A DNA stretch of 64,000 bases, taken from the NCBI GenBank assembly GCA_014337915.1, contig QUBU01000013.1, positions 1 through 64,000 of the forward strand, given 5' to 3'. A program made the translations under genes and the position numbers. Positions 44,391 through 51,499 of the stretch are shown in pieces. Every line of letters begins with the position of its first letter. Within the stretch, counting starts at the first letter, position 1. Source of the DNA: Gammaproteobacteria bacterium (lineage in GTDB: Bacteria > Pseudomonadota > Gammaproteobacteria > Steroidobacterales > GCA-2729495). The notes under the pieces are model-generated. The model was not told where the DNA came from. It ran no database searches and saw only the letters and a list, made by a program, of their open reading frames with translations.

Positions 44391-45065
44391 CTAGCGCGAG
44401 CGCCTGAATTCGTAATACACGCCATCCGGCAGGCCGAAGCTCATCTCGCCCGCGCTCGTGAAGCCGGCCTCTTCATTGCGCAGGCCGTCGGGACCGAGGA
44501 GTTCCGTGCTGCGCAGCTTCATCGGCGCACCATCACGCCTTCCGCGGATGCTGCAGGTTGCGGGGTCGACCCGGCCGGACCAGGTGCCTGCAGCCAACGT
44601 CCAGCGCATGTCGCAGCCGGGCGGCAGCGAGGGCCGGAAGGCCGTGGCGGGCATGCGTTCAAGGTCCGCGAGCCGTCCGAGGATATCCCGTGACGCGGCT
44701 TCGTCGGTGAACGACCAGGATTTCATGACGACGCTGCCATCGGCTTCGGGGACGAGCACGAACAGCCGCTGCCGGCGGATCCTGGCCGGATCAGCCGCAT
44801 CGTTCACCTGCGCATAGACGACATGGGTGCCAAGGGCGGGTACCTGGACGGCGCGCCGCTGCAGGCCCATGAGCAGGAACTGCGGCTCTTTGGCCGGCGG
44901 CTGCGCCTCGAACTGCCTGCGGTTGTCGAAGTCACCTGTCATCAGGGCAGTGAGTGTAGCGAGGTCCGGAACCGCCGCCGCCCGTTGCGGTGGGTCGGCA
45001 GCAGTGGCCAAGGTCGACAGGCCCGTGAGAAGTGCTGCGATGGCGATGGCGGTACGGCTGCGCAT
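44391..45065 (-). CDS. CpcT/CpeT-like (DUF1001) exported protein
   Basis: A protein of 224 residues with a signal peptide (cleavage after ATAA). The segments LMTGDFDNRRQFEAQP, THVVYAQVND, RRQRLFVLVPEADG and PGCDMRWTL, together with a G-x-Y-x-F end (GVYYEFRRS), follow the order of CpcT/CpeT chromophore lyase-like proteins. Most such proteins outside cyanobacteria have no known role. The window shows no phycobiliprotein, so the function here is unknown. The N-terminal signal sequence is not found in the cyanobacterial lyases. Assignment is by motif order and moderately certain. Confidence 0.65.
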   Translation of the reverse strand: MRSRTAIAIAALLTGLSTLATAADPPQRAAAVPDLATLTALMTGDFDNRRQFEAQPPAKEPQFLLMGLQRRAVQVPALGTHVVYAQVNDAADPARIRRQRLFVLVPEADGSVVMKSWSFTDEAASRDILGRLADLERMPATAFRPSLPPGCDMRWTLAAGTWSGRVDPATCSIRGRRDGAPMKLRSTELLGPDGLRNEEAGFTSAGEMSFGLPDGVYYEFRRSR

Positions 45066-45180
45066 GGCGGATTCCCCTGTTCATCCGGCAGTTTGCAGGC
45101 TGGAAAGCGACAAGCGGGACATTGCCTGCACGCCTGTATCTTACGCAGTTGCTGCCAGCGATGCGCCTGGCCGGAAACAG

Positions 45181-45206
45181 GTAACCGAAACCGTAACACC
45201 GGCACC
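45181..45206 (-). repeat. Family A repeat, single minus copy at a broken gene
   Basis: Reads GTAACCGAAACC then GTAACACCGGCACC on the plus strand, ending at 45206. The reading frame of a truncated cytochrome-like gene becomes recognisable immediately after this boundary. Confidence 0.85.
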
Positions 45207-45376
45207 GTTTACGCCGCATCGTCGCGCCGGGGGCACCCGGCAGCTCGGTGCTGCTGGCGCGCATCGGCCAGCGGAACACCGCGGAGGCGATGCCACCCTT
45301 CGCATCGAACCTCGTCGATGCCCAGGGCGTGCAGCTGATCTCGGCGTGGATCGGTAGTCTCGCATCGTGCAACTGA
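45207..45376 (+). pseudogene. 3-prime remnant of a cytochrome-c-like or PQQ-type protein gene
   Basis: The plus-strand frame reads LRRIVAPGAPGSSVLLARIG, then QRNTAEAMPPFASNLVDAQG and VQLISAWIGSLASCN, then TGA at 45374-45376. The pattern PG-P-SSVLLARI...MPP...VDAQGVQLI--WI is the usual C-terminal end of haem-containing or DUF1587-like repeat-rich oxidoreductases and soluble aldose dehydrogenase-linked cytochromes. Nothing upstream continues it: family A lies directly at its 5-prime boundary and no start is present. Loss of the 5-prime portion by recombination at the repeat is the simplest account. Confidence 0.72.
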
Positions 45377-45593
45377 TTCGCTGACGCCACACCGCGTAGG
45401 GCGACTCGCTGCCTGTTGCCCGGAAGCCAGGCCTGCCCATCGAAGCTTCGTGCGGCAGTGCCCGGCGGCAGCGACGGGATGACCGTGGCGTCACTGCCGC
45501 CGGGATGCCTCTCAATCGGTCGTCACCAGACCTGGCGACTCTACCCGCTGGCCGAAGCTCGCGTCGCTACCACATGTGTCGTTGCTGTATCGC
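45377..45593. other. Non-coding spacer after the gene remnant
   Basis: About 215 bases. A hairpin with 11-bp arms, CCCGGCGGCAG and CTGCCGCCGGG (near 45459-45506), separated by about 25 bases, is the only structure seen. It may be a terminator remnant, but no T-run follows. Confidence 0.35.
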
Positions 45594-46100
45594 TCACTTG
45601 ACGACTCGCAGCCCGTGCGGTCGGTGCGCGGCCGCGGGCAGGGTGAGCCCGCCAAGCGTCAGCTCGGTGGCATAGCAGCGCGCGCGCTCCAGGACGGTGG
45701 CGGTGATGTGCCCGCAGCGATGACGTTCGAGCAAAGCAGCGGCGCGCTGGTTCTCGCCGGCCTGGAGCCGCCCGAGCAACTCGAGCAGCGCGCACTCGTG
45801 CACGGTTGGCCAGCGCCAGCCCGGTGGCGCGAAGCGCCAGCCGGGCAGCGGATGGCGCGTAACGAGCTGGACAAGCAGTGGCAGGCAACGGCCCGACAGC
45901 TCGACGTTGTAGGCATAGTGCGCGGTACGGACCGTACGTTCGACGGCAACCGGATCACCGGAAAAAGCCGCCGCTGCCAGCTGGCGTGCCGACCAGAGGG
46001 CGAGGTCGGCCGCCTTGCGCGACGCCTGGCCAGCGGCGGCAACCACAGCTGCCGGCTGATTCGGTGACACCAGGGTGCCAGACATTTCGAACATGCGCAT
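45594..46100 (-). CDS. Uncharacterised protein downstream of hemP
   Basis: A protein of 168 residues (MRMFEMSGTLVSPNQPAA). It is Ala/Leu-rich and helical, with a Trp-rich stretch (PGWRFAPPGWRWPTVHE) and two pairs of Cys. The segment resembles no family I recognise. It reads in the same direction as hemP, 105 bases downstream, so Fur-regulated coexpression is possible. Codon pattern is GC-rich and consistent throughout, arguing that it is a real gene. A second Met two codons in has better ribosome-site spacing. Confidence 0.55.
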   Translation of the reverse strand: MRMFEMSGTLVSPNQPAAVVAAAGQASRKAADLALWSARQLAAAAFSGDPVAVERTVRTAHYAYNVELSGRCLPLLVQLVTRHPLPGWRFAPPGWRWPTVHECALLELLGRLQAGENQRAAALLERHRCGHITATVLERARCYATELTLGGLTLPAAAHRPHGLRVVK

Positions 46101-46205
46101 ACCTCGCAGTTTTCACGGGTCGTGCCCATGCACGACCGGGGGCTGCCTTGGAGGCTGGGGTCCATTCGGGACACCCGACTCCTGGGTTGCGCAATGACCG
46201 GGCCG

Positions 46206-46403
46206 CTACTTCGTCAGGATCAGCTTGCCGTGACGGGTCACCTGCAGGCGGTACAATTCGCGGCCATGCCGGATCCACACCGACCGTAAAGGCCCGAACA
46301 GCTGCTCGCTGCAGATCACCGTCACGCCGGTTGGCGTTGCTGGTGCAGCACCTGAGGCGGCTCCCCTGGCCTGGTCTTCGTAATCGGGTGTCGCTCGGCG
46401 CAT
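46206..46403 (-). CDS. hemP: HemP haemin uptake protein
   Basis: A protein of 65 residues with the HemP signature at the C-terminus: VWIRHGRELYRLQVTRHGKL followed by ILTK. The N-terminal 30 residues are low-complexity Ala/Thr. HemP proteins are short and encoded at Fur-controlled haem-uptake loci, where they affect expression of the haem receptor. A Fur box lies directly upstream in the divergent region shared with the Fur-family gene. No haem receptor gene is adjacent. Confidence 0.85.
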   Translation of the reverse strand: MRRATPDYEDQARGAASGAAPATPTGVTVICSEQLFGPLRSVWIRHGRELYRLQVTRHGKLILTK

Positions 46404-46413
46404 AATTTCTTTT

Positions 46414-46455
46414 TATAGGAATTATTCGCATTTCGGAATGCGAATAATTCTTATT
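46414..46455. promoter_or_regulatory. Two overlapping-region Fur boxes between hemP and fur-like gene
   Basis: On the plus strand AATGCGAATAATTCTTATT (46437-46455) differs from the classical AATGAGAATNATTCTCATT at only two positions. On the minus strand AATGCGAATAATTCCTATA (46432-46414) is a second site. The two make a 14-bp perfect inverted repeat, GAATTATTCGCATT with complement, around a four-base centre (46419-46450). This divergent arrangement should let iron-loaded Fur repress both hemP and the fur-like gene. Confidence 0.85.
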
Positions 46456-46499
46456 GACAAACATTGCGAAAGACGATCCCGATACGGAGGATGCCGGAC

Positions 46500-46928
46500 A
46501 TGGACAAGCAGGACATCAGGGACGCGGGCCTCAAGGTCACCGTACCGCGCACGCGGATCCTCGAGATCCTGAGCCAGCCGGATGCGCGCCACATGACGGC
46601 CGATCTCATCTACCAGCGCCTGCACGAAGAACAGGACACGGTCAGCCTCGCAACGGTGTACCGGGTGCTGCTCGATTTCGAGAATGCGGGACTCGTGGTC
46701 CGCCACCAGTTCGAGAATGGCCATGCCGTCTTCGAACTCAATCTCGGCAAGCACCATGACCATCTCGTCTGCATCAACTGCGGACGGATCGTCGAATTCC
46801 ATAACGACGCGATTGAACGCCAGCAGAAGCTGATTGCCGAGGCCTCGGGTTTCGAGATCCGTCACCACTCGCTGACCATCTACGGCGTCTGCGGTGACCG
46901 CGGTTGCCGTGGCGCGCGAAACAGCTGA
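46500..46928 (+). CDS. fur: Fur family iron-responsive regulator
   Basis: A protein of 142 residues starting MDKQDIRDAGLKVTVPRTRI after GGAGG at good spacing; the open frame reaches back to 46464 without better support. Winged-helix region DLIYQRLHEEQDTVSLATVYRVL, then the metal sites HHDHLVCINCGRIVEF. The Fur family CxxC (CINC) is there; the C-terminal pair appears as CGDRGC. This is a canonical Fur rather than Zur or PerR by its HHDHLVC segment, though that is not decisive. It probably autoregulates through the boxes at 46414-46455. A phospholipase gene follows 34 bases later. Confidence 0.92.
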   Translation: MDKQDIRDAGLKVTVPRTRILEILSQPDARHMTADLIYQRLHEEQDTVSLATVYRVLLDFENAGLVVRHQFENGHAVFELNLGKHHDHLVCINCGRIVEFHNDAIERQQKLIAEASGFEIRHHSLTIYGVCGDRGCRGARNS

Positions 46929-46962
46929 ACCGACGGAGACGCAACGGACTGAGGGCAAGGAC

Positions 46963-47991
46963 ATGAGATCGGGACGTGCAACCAATGCCATCCTGGGTGC
47001 TGCCCTGCTGCTCTCCGGCCAGCTGGCACCAGGTCAGCCGACACAAGCTGATGCACTGGCGGACTGCCTTCTGGAAACCCTGAGGGCAGCACCCGACACT
47101 GCCTCGGTGGCCGACGTCAGGGCGCGTTGTCGCCAGGTGCAGGCGAACGGCCAGCCGGCGGCAACCGCCACGGCGGCCGCCCCGGAGGTCATGCGTCCTT
47201 CGGCCGTTCAGAAGCGCATCACGGAGGAGTATTCGCTGGCAGAACAGGAATACTTCCTGACAGCCTATCGGCCCACGTTCCTGTTGCCAGTCGCCTACAA
47301 CAGCAAGCCGAACCAGCAGGTCTTTTCCGCAATAACCCCTGCAGCCCCCGCACCCGACAAGACCGAGGTCGAGTTTCAGGTGAGCTTCAAGTTTCCGCTG
47401 GCCAGGCAGCTCTGGGGCAACAATGACCTGCTCGCCACCTATACATCCAGGTCCTGGTGGCAGTTCTACAATGACGACGACGAAGTCTCCTCGGCATTCC
47501 GGGAGACCAACTACGAGCCGGAGATCCTGTTCCGCCATTACGGGGGACCGCGGCTGCCTGGTGGCAGGGTGGCCGGAGTCGACTTCGGCCTCAATCACCA
47601 GTCCAACGGCCGTGGCGAAGCGCTTTCCAGGAGCTGGAACCGCGTGCTGGCACAGACTTTCCTGGACTTCGGGGACCTGGGAATCGCCATCCGTGGCTGG
47701 TACCGCATTCCCGAGGACGAGGCAGACGACGACAACCCCCACATGCACCGCTACTTCGGCTATGGCGACATCCGCGCCGTCTGGGCGCCGAATCGCAACA
47801 CCTTTACGGCCATGTTGCGTCCCGGAACCGAGGAGTCCGGGTATGAGCTTACCTGGAGCTACCCGATCACCGATGTACTGCGGGTGTACGCACTCTACTT
47901 CAACGGATTCGGCGAGAGCCTGCTCGATTACAACCGGCGTGCGGAGCGCATCGGCATCGGCATCGCGGTCAACGATTACCTGATGCGCTGA
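46963..47991 (+). CDS. pldA: Outer-membrane phospholipase A (OMPLA-like)
   Basis: A protein of 342 residues starting MRSGRATNAILGAALLLSG. After the signal peptide, an unordered segment (60-110) is followed by the barrel. FGLNHQSNGRGE is the OMPLA catalytic motif (His-x-Ser plus Asn), and RSWNRVLAQTFL and the final strand (IGIGIAVNDYLMR) match barrel ends. It hydrolyses phospholipids in the outer leaflet when the membrane is disturbed. The frame extends upstream to 46894 inside fur; the Met chosen has AAGGAC upstream. It is likely in the Fur transcript or has its own weak promoter. Confidence 0.88.
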   Translation: MRSGRATNAILGAALLLSGQLAPGQPTQADALADCLLETLRAAPDTASVADVRARCRQVQANGQPAATATAAAPEVMRPSAVQKRITEEYSLAEQEYFLTAYRPTFLLPVAYNSKPNQQVFSAITPAAPAPDKTEVEFQVSFKFPLARQLWGNNDLLATYTSRSWWQFYNDDDEVSSAFRETNYEPEILFRHYGGPRLPGGRVAGVDFGLNHQSNGRGEALSRSWNRVLAQTFLDFGDLGIAIRGWYRIPEDEADDDNPHMHRYFGYGDIRAVWAPNRNTFTAMLRPGTEESGYELTWSYPITDVLRVYALYFNGFGESLLDYNRRAERIGIGIAVNDYLMR

Positions 47992-48148
47992 ATCACGGCG
48001 CGCGCCGCCGCGCTGGACCCGAACCGACCCGGCGCCTGGATGCAGTCTGCCTCCGGCCTGATCGCAGGCGCCCGACGGCCTTGCGCAGGTCGGGATCCTG
48101 GAAACCGCATGGTTACCGACACGCCCAGATCAAGCCAGGTACCATTCG

Positions 48149-48169
48149 GAAGTTGAGTAAACTGTCCCC
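48149..48169 (+). repeat. Family B repeat copy 5
   Basis: GTTGAGTAAACTGTCCCC preceded by AA and located 19 bases before the methyltransferase start codon, with the GGAGG ribosome site in between. Confidence 0.8.
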
Positions 48170-48188
48170 ACACAATCCGGAGGATGGC

Positions 48189-49223
48189 ATGAACACAGAG
48201 CAGAAGAAGCCCGGCAAGTCACTGCCACCGCATGCACAGCTGATCCTGATGTGCCGGACCTACTGGGTGCCGAGGATGCTTTACGCAGCAGCGACGCTCG
48301 GGCTGGCGGACCAGCTTGCCGCAGGGCCAAAGTCGGCCGCCGAGCTGGCAAAGCTGACGCACACGCAGCCAGCGTTCCTGTATCGGCTGCTGCGGGCGCT
48401 GGCGGGCCTGGGCCTGTTCACCGAGGGCAGCAGCCAGCAGTTCGCACTCACCCCGCTGGGAGCAGCGCTGCAGAAGAACGCGCCCGGCGCGGCGTACTCC
48501 ACTGTGCTGACGCTCGCCAGCCCCTGGTTCGCGAAGGCTTCGGAGCAGCTGCTGCACACCGTGCAGACCGGGGAGACGGGCTTCGAGACGGCATTTGGCG
48601 TTCACTTTTTCGATTATCTTGCCCAGGACCCCGAGCGGGTTTTCCGTTTCAGCGAGACGATGGTCGGGGTACATGGCGCGGAACCAGCGGCGGTTGCTGC
48701 TGCCTACGATTTCTCGCAGTTCGCGACCATCATGGATGTCGGCGGTGCCACCGGCAACATGCTGGCCGCGATCCTGAAGCACCATGCACAGCCGCGTGGC
48801 GTGCTCTTCGACATGCCGCAGGTGGTGCGCGACGCGCAGCCGTTGCTGAAGAAGCATGGGATCGAGCAGCGCGTATCCATCGAGGCCGGCAGCTTCTTCG
48901 AGGGCGTGCCAGCCGGTGCCGATGCCTACCTACTGTCGCACATCATCCACGACTGGTCCGAGGACCGCTGCCTGACGATCCTGAACCATTGCCGCAAGGC
49001 CATGAAGCCGGACGGCAAGCTGCTGATCATCGAAACCGTGATCCCACCCGGCGACGCACCACATCCGGGAAAGATGCAGGACATCGCCATGATGGTGCTC
49101 TCCGGTGGCCAGGAACGCACCGAAGCCGAGTACGCCAGCCTGCTGGCCAGGGCCGGCCTGCGCCTCTCGCGTGTGGTACCCACCGCCTCGGAGGTGAGCG
49201 TCGTCGAGGTAGTGCTGGCCTGA
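48189..49223 (+). CDS. O-methyltransferase, plant/actinobacterial natural-product type
   Basis: A protein of 344 residues starting MNTEQKKPGKSLPPHAQLIL, with GGAGG upstream. N-terminal dimerisation winged helix (AAELAKLTHTQPAFLYRLLR), the SAM motif MDVGGATGNMLAAI and the catalytic-region motif LSHIIHDWSEDRCLTILNH with His-Asp, then GKLLIIETVIPPG. This is the AdoMet-dependent O-methyltransferase 2 family that acts on hydroxylated aromatics. The gene is flanked by repeat families A and B with no functional neighbours, so it looks like cargo. Confidence 0.88.
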   Translation: MNTEQKKPGKSLPPHAQLILMCRTYWVPRMLYAAATLGLADQLAAGPKSAAELAKLTHTQPAFLYRLLRALAGLGLFTEGSSQQFALTPLGAALQKNAPGAAYSTVLTLASPWFAKASEQLLHTVQTGETGFETAFGVHFFDYLAQDPERVFRFSETMVGVHGAEPAAVAAAYDFSQFATIMDVGGATGNMLAAILKHHAQPRGVLFDMPQVVRDAQPLLKKHGIEQRVSIEAGSFFEGVPAGADAYLLSHIIHDWSEDRCLTILNHCRKAMKPDGKLLIIETVIPPGDAPHPGKMQDIAMMVLSGGQERTEAEYASLLARAGLRLSRVVPTASEVSVVEVVLA

Positions 49224-49252
49224 CGAGGCGGGGAGGCGGTGCCGCGGGAGGC

Positions 49253-49388
49253 GGTGCCGGTGTTACGGTTTCGGTTACGTCGTGCAGCGACGATGAGCAC
49301 CGCCGGACAGTCCGCCTGGTGGCAGCGGTTCGATCACGCAATGACTTGCTGCAACCGCAACCGCAACCGTAACCGTAACACCGGCACC
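49253..49388. repeat. Family A inverted pair 1 (136 bp)
   Basis: Plus copy 49253-49278 and minus copy 49353-49388. The minus copy has four 6-base units (ACCGCA twice, ACCGTA twice) instead of two, and a partial copy (GGCGGTGCCGCGGGAGGCGG) precedes the plus copy. The spacer is 74 bases. The right half of the spacer (GATCACGCAATGACTTGC) resembles the equivalent part of pairs 4 and 5. The pair follows the methyltransferase by 29 bases and precedes an SDR start by 21. Confidence 0.88.
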
Positions 49389-49409
49389 GGATATGGAAGC
49401 AGCACCGAA

Positions 49410-50195
49410 ATGCGGACCATCATCCGCCTAGTCGCCACCTGCCTCCTGCTTGCCCTCCTCCCGGTCGCGAACGCCGCGGAGCCGTCGACCGTGCTGATCA
49501 CCGGCGCCAACCGCGGCCTGGGCTTCGCCTTTGCGCAGCAATACGCGGCGCGCGGCTGGAACGTCATTGCAACAGCGCGCAATCCCGAGGCTGCCATGGC
49601 CCTCCGGGAACTCGCCGACAAGACCGGCCGGGTGCGCATCGAGAGGCTCGACGCCACCGACCCGGCATCGGTCGACAACCTCGGCAACCGGCTTGGCGGG
49701 ATACCCATCGACCTGCTGCTCAACAATGTCGGCATGCTGGGCACGGAACCGGAGCAGCAGCTGGGCTCCATCGACCCTACGAAGTTCGATACGTACATGC
49801 GCGTGAATGCCCTGAGCACCCTGCTCGTCTCCCAGCGCCTGCTCGCAAACGTGAAGGCAAGCAGGCAGAAGAAGATCGCCGGCATGAGCGCGGCGGTCGC
49901 CTCCTTCGCCGCGTACCCGCGCACCCACCACGGGCTCTACTACTACAAGGCGAGCAAGGTCGCGCTGAACATGATCATGCGCAACCTGGCCCTCGACACC
50001 GAACCCGACGGCGTCACCGTGGTCGTGCTCTCCCCGGGCGTCGTCAACACCTACGGCGTGCCGATGGATGAGCGCATGCGCGGGATGGTGGATATCGACA
50101 CCAGCATCGCCGGCATGATCAAGGTCCTGGACGACGTGAAGCCAGCGGATACCGGCAAGTGGTACCGCTACACGGGTGAGGTGATCGACTGGTAG
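49410..50195 (+). CDS. Short-chain dehydrogenase/reductase, exported or anchored
   Basis: A protein of 261 residues starting MRTIIRLVATCLLLALLPVA. N-terminal signal or anchor helix followed by a Rossmann fold: VLITGANRGLGFAFAQQYAA (TGxxxGxG), LLNNVGMLGT (NNxG), and YYYKASKVAL, the catalytic Tyr-x3-Lys. It is a classical SDR of unknown substrate. An export signal on an NAD(P) enzyme is unusual, and shared by two other SDR-like proteins in this window. The start lies 21 bases after the repeat pair. Confidence 0.87.
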   Translation: MRTIIRLVATCLLLALLPVANAAEPSTVLITGANRGLGFAFAQQYAARGWNVIATARNPEAAMALRELADKTGRVRIERLDATDPASVDNLGNRLGGIPIDLLLNNVGMLGTEPEQQLGSIDPTKFDTYMRVNALSTLLVSQRLLANVKASRQKKIAGMSAAVASFAAYPRTHHGLYYYKASKVALNMIMRNLALDTEPDGVTVVVLSPGVVNTYGVPMDERMRGMVDIDTSIAGMIKVLDDVKPADTGKWYRYTGEVIDW

Positions 50196-50537
50196 CGGGC
50201 GGCCGCCCGTCACGCAGCCGGATTACACCAGCCCGGTGGGCAACCAGTCTCGAATCTCTGGATCGCCAGAGCCTTGTGCACTGGAGCTCAGAACTGGGTT
50301 CGGTAAACGGCGGCCGCAGTGCCTGGCGCCAGTCCTTTGCCGGTACGCCGCCACGCACTGGTTCAGTGCAGGTGTTATGTCAAGCTCGCGACCTTTCGCA
50401 GCAAGGGGGCATCAGCGAGCGTAGCGCGCAGACTTGACGTCCTCGCAGCGCGGCGTAGATTGCGAGTTGTCGAGGCTCGCCAGGTACCACCCTCAGGGGG
50501 CATTACAACAACATCGAGCCGGACAGGGGGACATCCA
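50196..50537 (+). other. 342-bp leader before a PEP-CTERM gene
   Basis: No ORF. Several stems are possible, for example GCTCGCGACC with later GGTAC-rich parts and CAGCGAGCG near 50425, and the segment GAGGCTCGCC (50472). It is long for a simple promoter region and could contain an unclassified structured RNA or a degraded gene. It does not match the c-di-GMP-I consensus found at 25299. I could not assign it. Confidence 0.3.
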
Positions 50538-51371
50538 ATGATTCGGACCGGATCAACTCCCAGAGGGAGCGGCGCTCGTCTCATCGCCGGCCTTGTCGCT
50601 GTCCTTGGCAGCATTTCAGTTGCCAGCGCGGCCACCATCAACTTCACCAACGCAGGCGGCTCGGGCAGCTACGGCAATAGCCTGACATTCGCCAACGGCG
50701 GAATATCGGTGACCGTATCCGCGTGGGCCGAGACCGGCAGCCAGACGCCGGCGAACTCCGGCTACTACCTGTTCCAGACAGCGCAGGTGTGGAGCTGGTC
50801 GACCGGCCTCGGTATCTGCAACCGCAACGAGGGCACGGCCAACAATTCCTGCGACAACAACGAGCACGAACTGGATAGCGTGGGTCGCGACGACCTGATG
50901 GTGTTCTACTTCGACCAGGTGGTGAACTTCGCCAATCTGCAGGTCACAGTCGATCCCTACGACGGCTCGGGCAGCGATCCGAACGACCGCGACGTACGGT
51001 ACTGGGTCAGTACCGTTGGTGCCGCACCGAACCTCGGTACGTTCACCTTCAACACCCTGTCACCAACCTTCGGAACCGGATTCCTTAGCCCCGCCAGTTC
51101 AAGCTACAACCCGATCACCCATAACCTGGCGGGTGGCAGCGGTGGCGCGCTGACCGGCAACCTGCTGCTCATCAGCGGCAATTACCTCAACCGCAACTGC
51201 ACCAATTCCAACATCTCCGGCGATTCCGAGTGCGAGGCGTACAAGATCACCAGCCTGACGGTGTCGATGGTGCCGGTACCGGCCGCGCTGTGGATGTTCG
51301 GCCCAGCCCTGGGTGTCCTTGGCTGGGCGCGATACCGCGGGAAGCAGGTGCCGGTGTTACGGTTTCGGTAA
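50538..51371 (+). CDS. PEP-CTERM protein with repeat-derived C-terminus
   Basis: A protein of 277 residues starting MIRTGSTPRGSGARLIAGLV; ribosome site GGGGG. Signal peptide ends SVASA. The central part is Gly/Asn/Ser-rich without a known domain. Sorting motif VPVPAALWMFGPALGVLGWA, then RYRGK. The final residues VPVLRFR and the TAA are encoded by family A copy 51347-51371, which overlaps the gene end. Such a tail replaces the normal Arg-rich end. The exosortase cut site should be unaffected, as it lies before the repeat-coded segment. Confidence 0.85.
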   Translation: MIRTGSTPRGSGARLIAGLVAVLGSISVASAATINFTNAGGSGSYGNSLTFANGGISVTVSAWAETGSQTPANSGYYLFQTAQVWSWSTGLGICNRNEGTANNSCDNNEHELDSVGRDDLMVFYFDQVVNFANLQVTVDPYDGSGSDPNDRDVRYWVSTVGAAPNLGTFTFNTLSPTFGTGFLSPASSSYNPITHNLAGGSGGALTGNLLLISGNYLNRNCTNSNISGDSECEAYKITSLTVSMVPVPAALWMFGPALGVLGWARYRGKQVPVLRFR

Positions 51372-51457
51372 GTGCCTGAGCCGACACTGCTGCAGGTCAC
51401 GCCGCCACCGCGATACGAGCAACATCCTGTAGTTTCCGAAACCGTAACACCGGCACC
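51347..51457. repeat. Family A inverted pair 2 (111 bp)
   Basis: Plus copy 51347-51371, preceded by GGGAAGCA (51339-51346), and minus copy 51434-51457. Spacer of 62 bases. After the minus copy comes a short tandem CTCAACACCCTCAACA. The left copy codes for the last seven residues and stop of the PEP-CTERM protein; the right copy ends 43 bases before the methyltransferase stop. Confidence 0.88.
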
Positions 51458-51499
51458 CTCAACACCCTCAACAAGCCATACAGAATCGAAGTCTGGCCG

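Noticed and set aside
50375..50520. Second c-di-GMP riboswitch
   Set aside because: It lacks the GGGACGCAAAGC and CAAGGGCAAACC blocks present at 25299.
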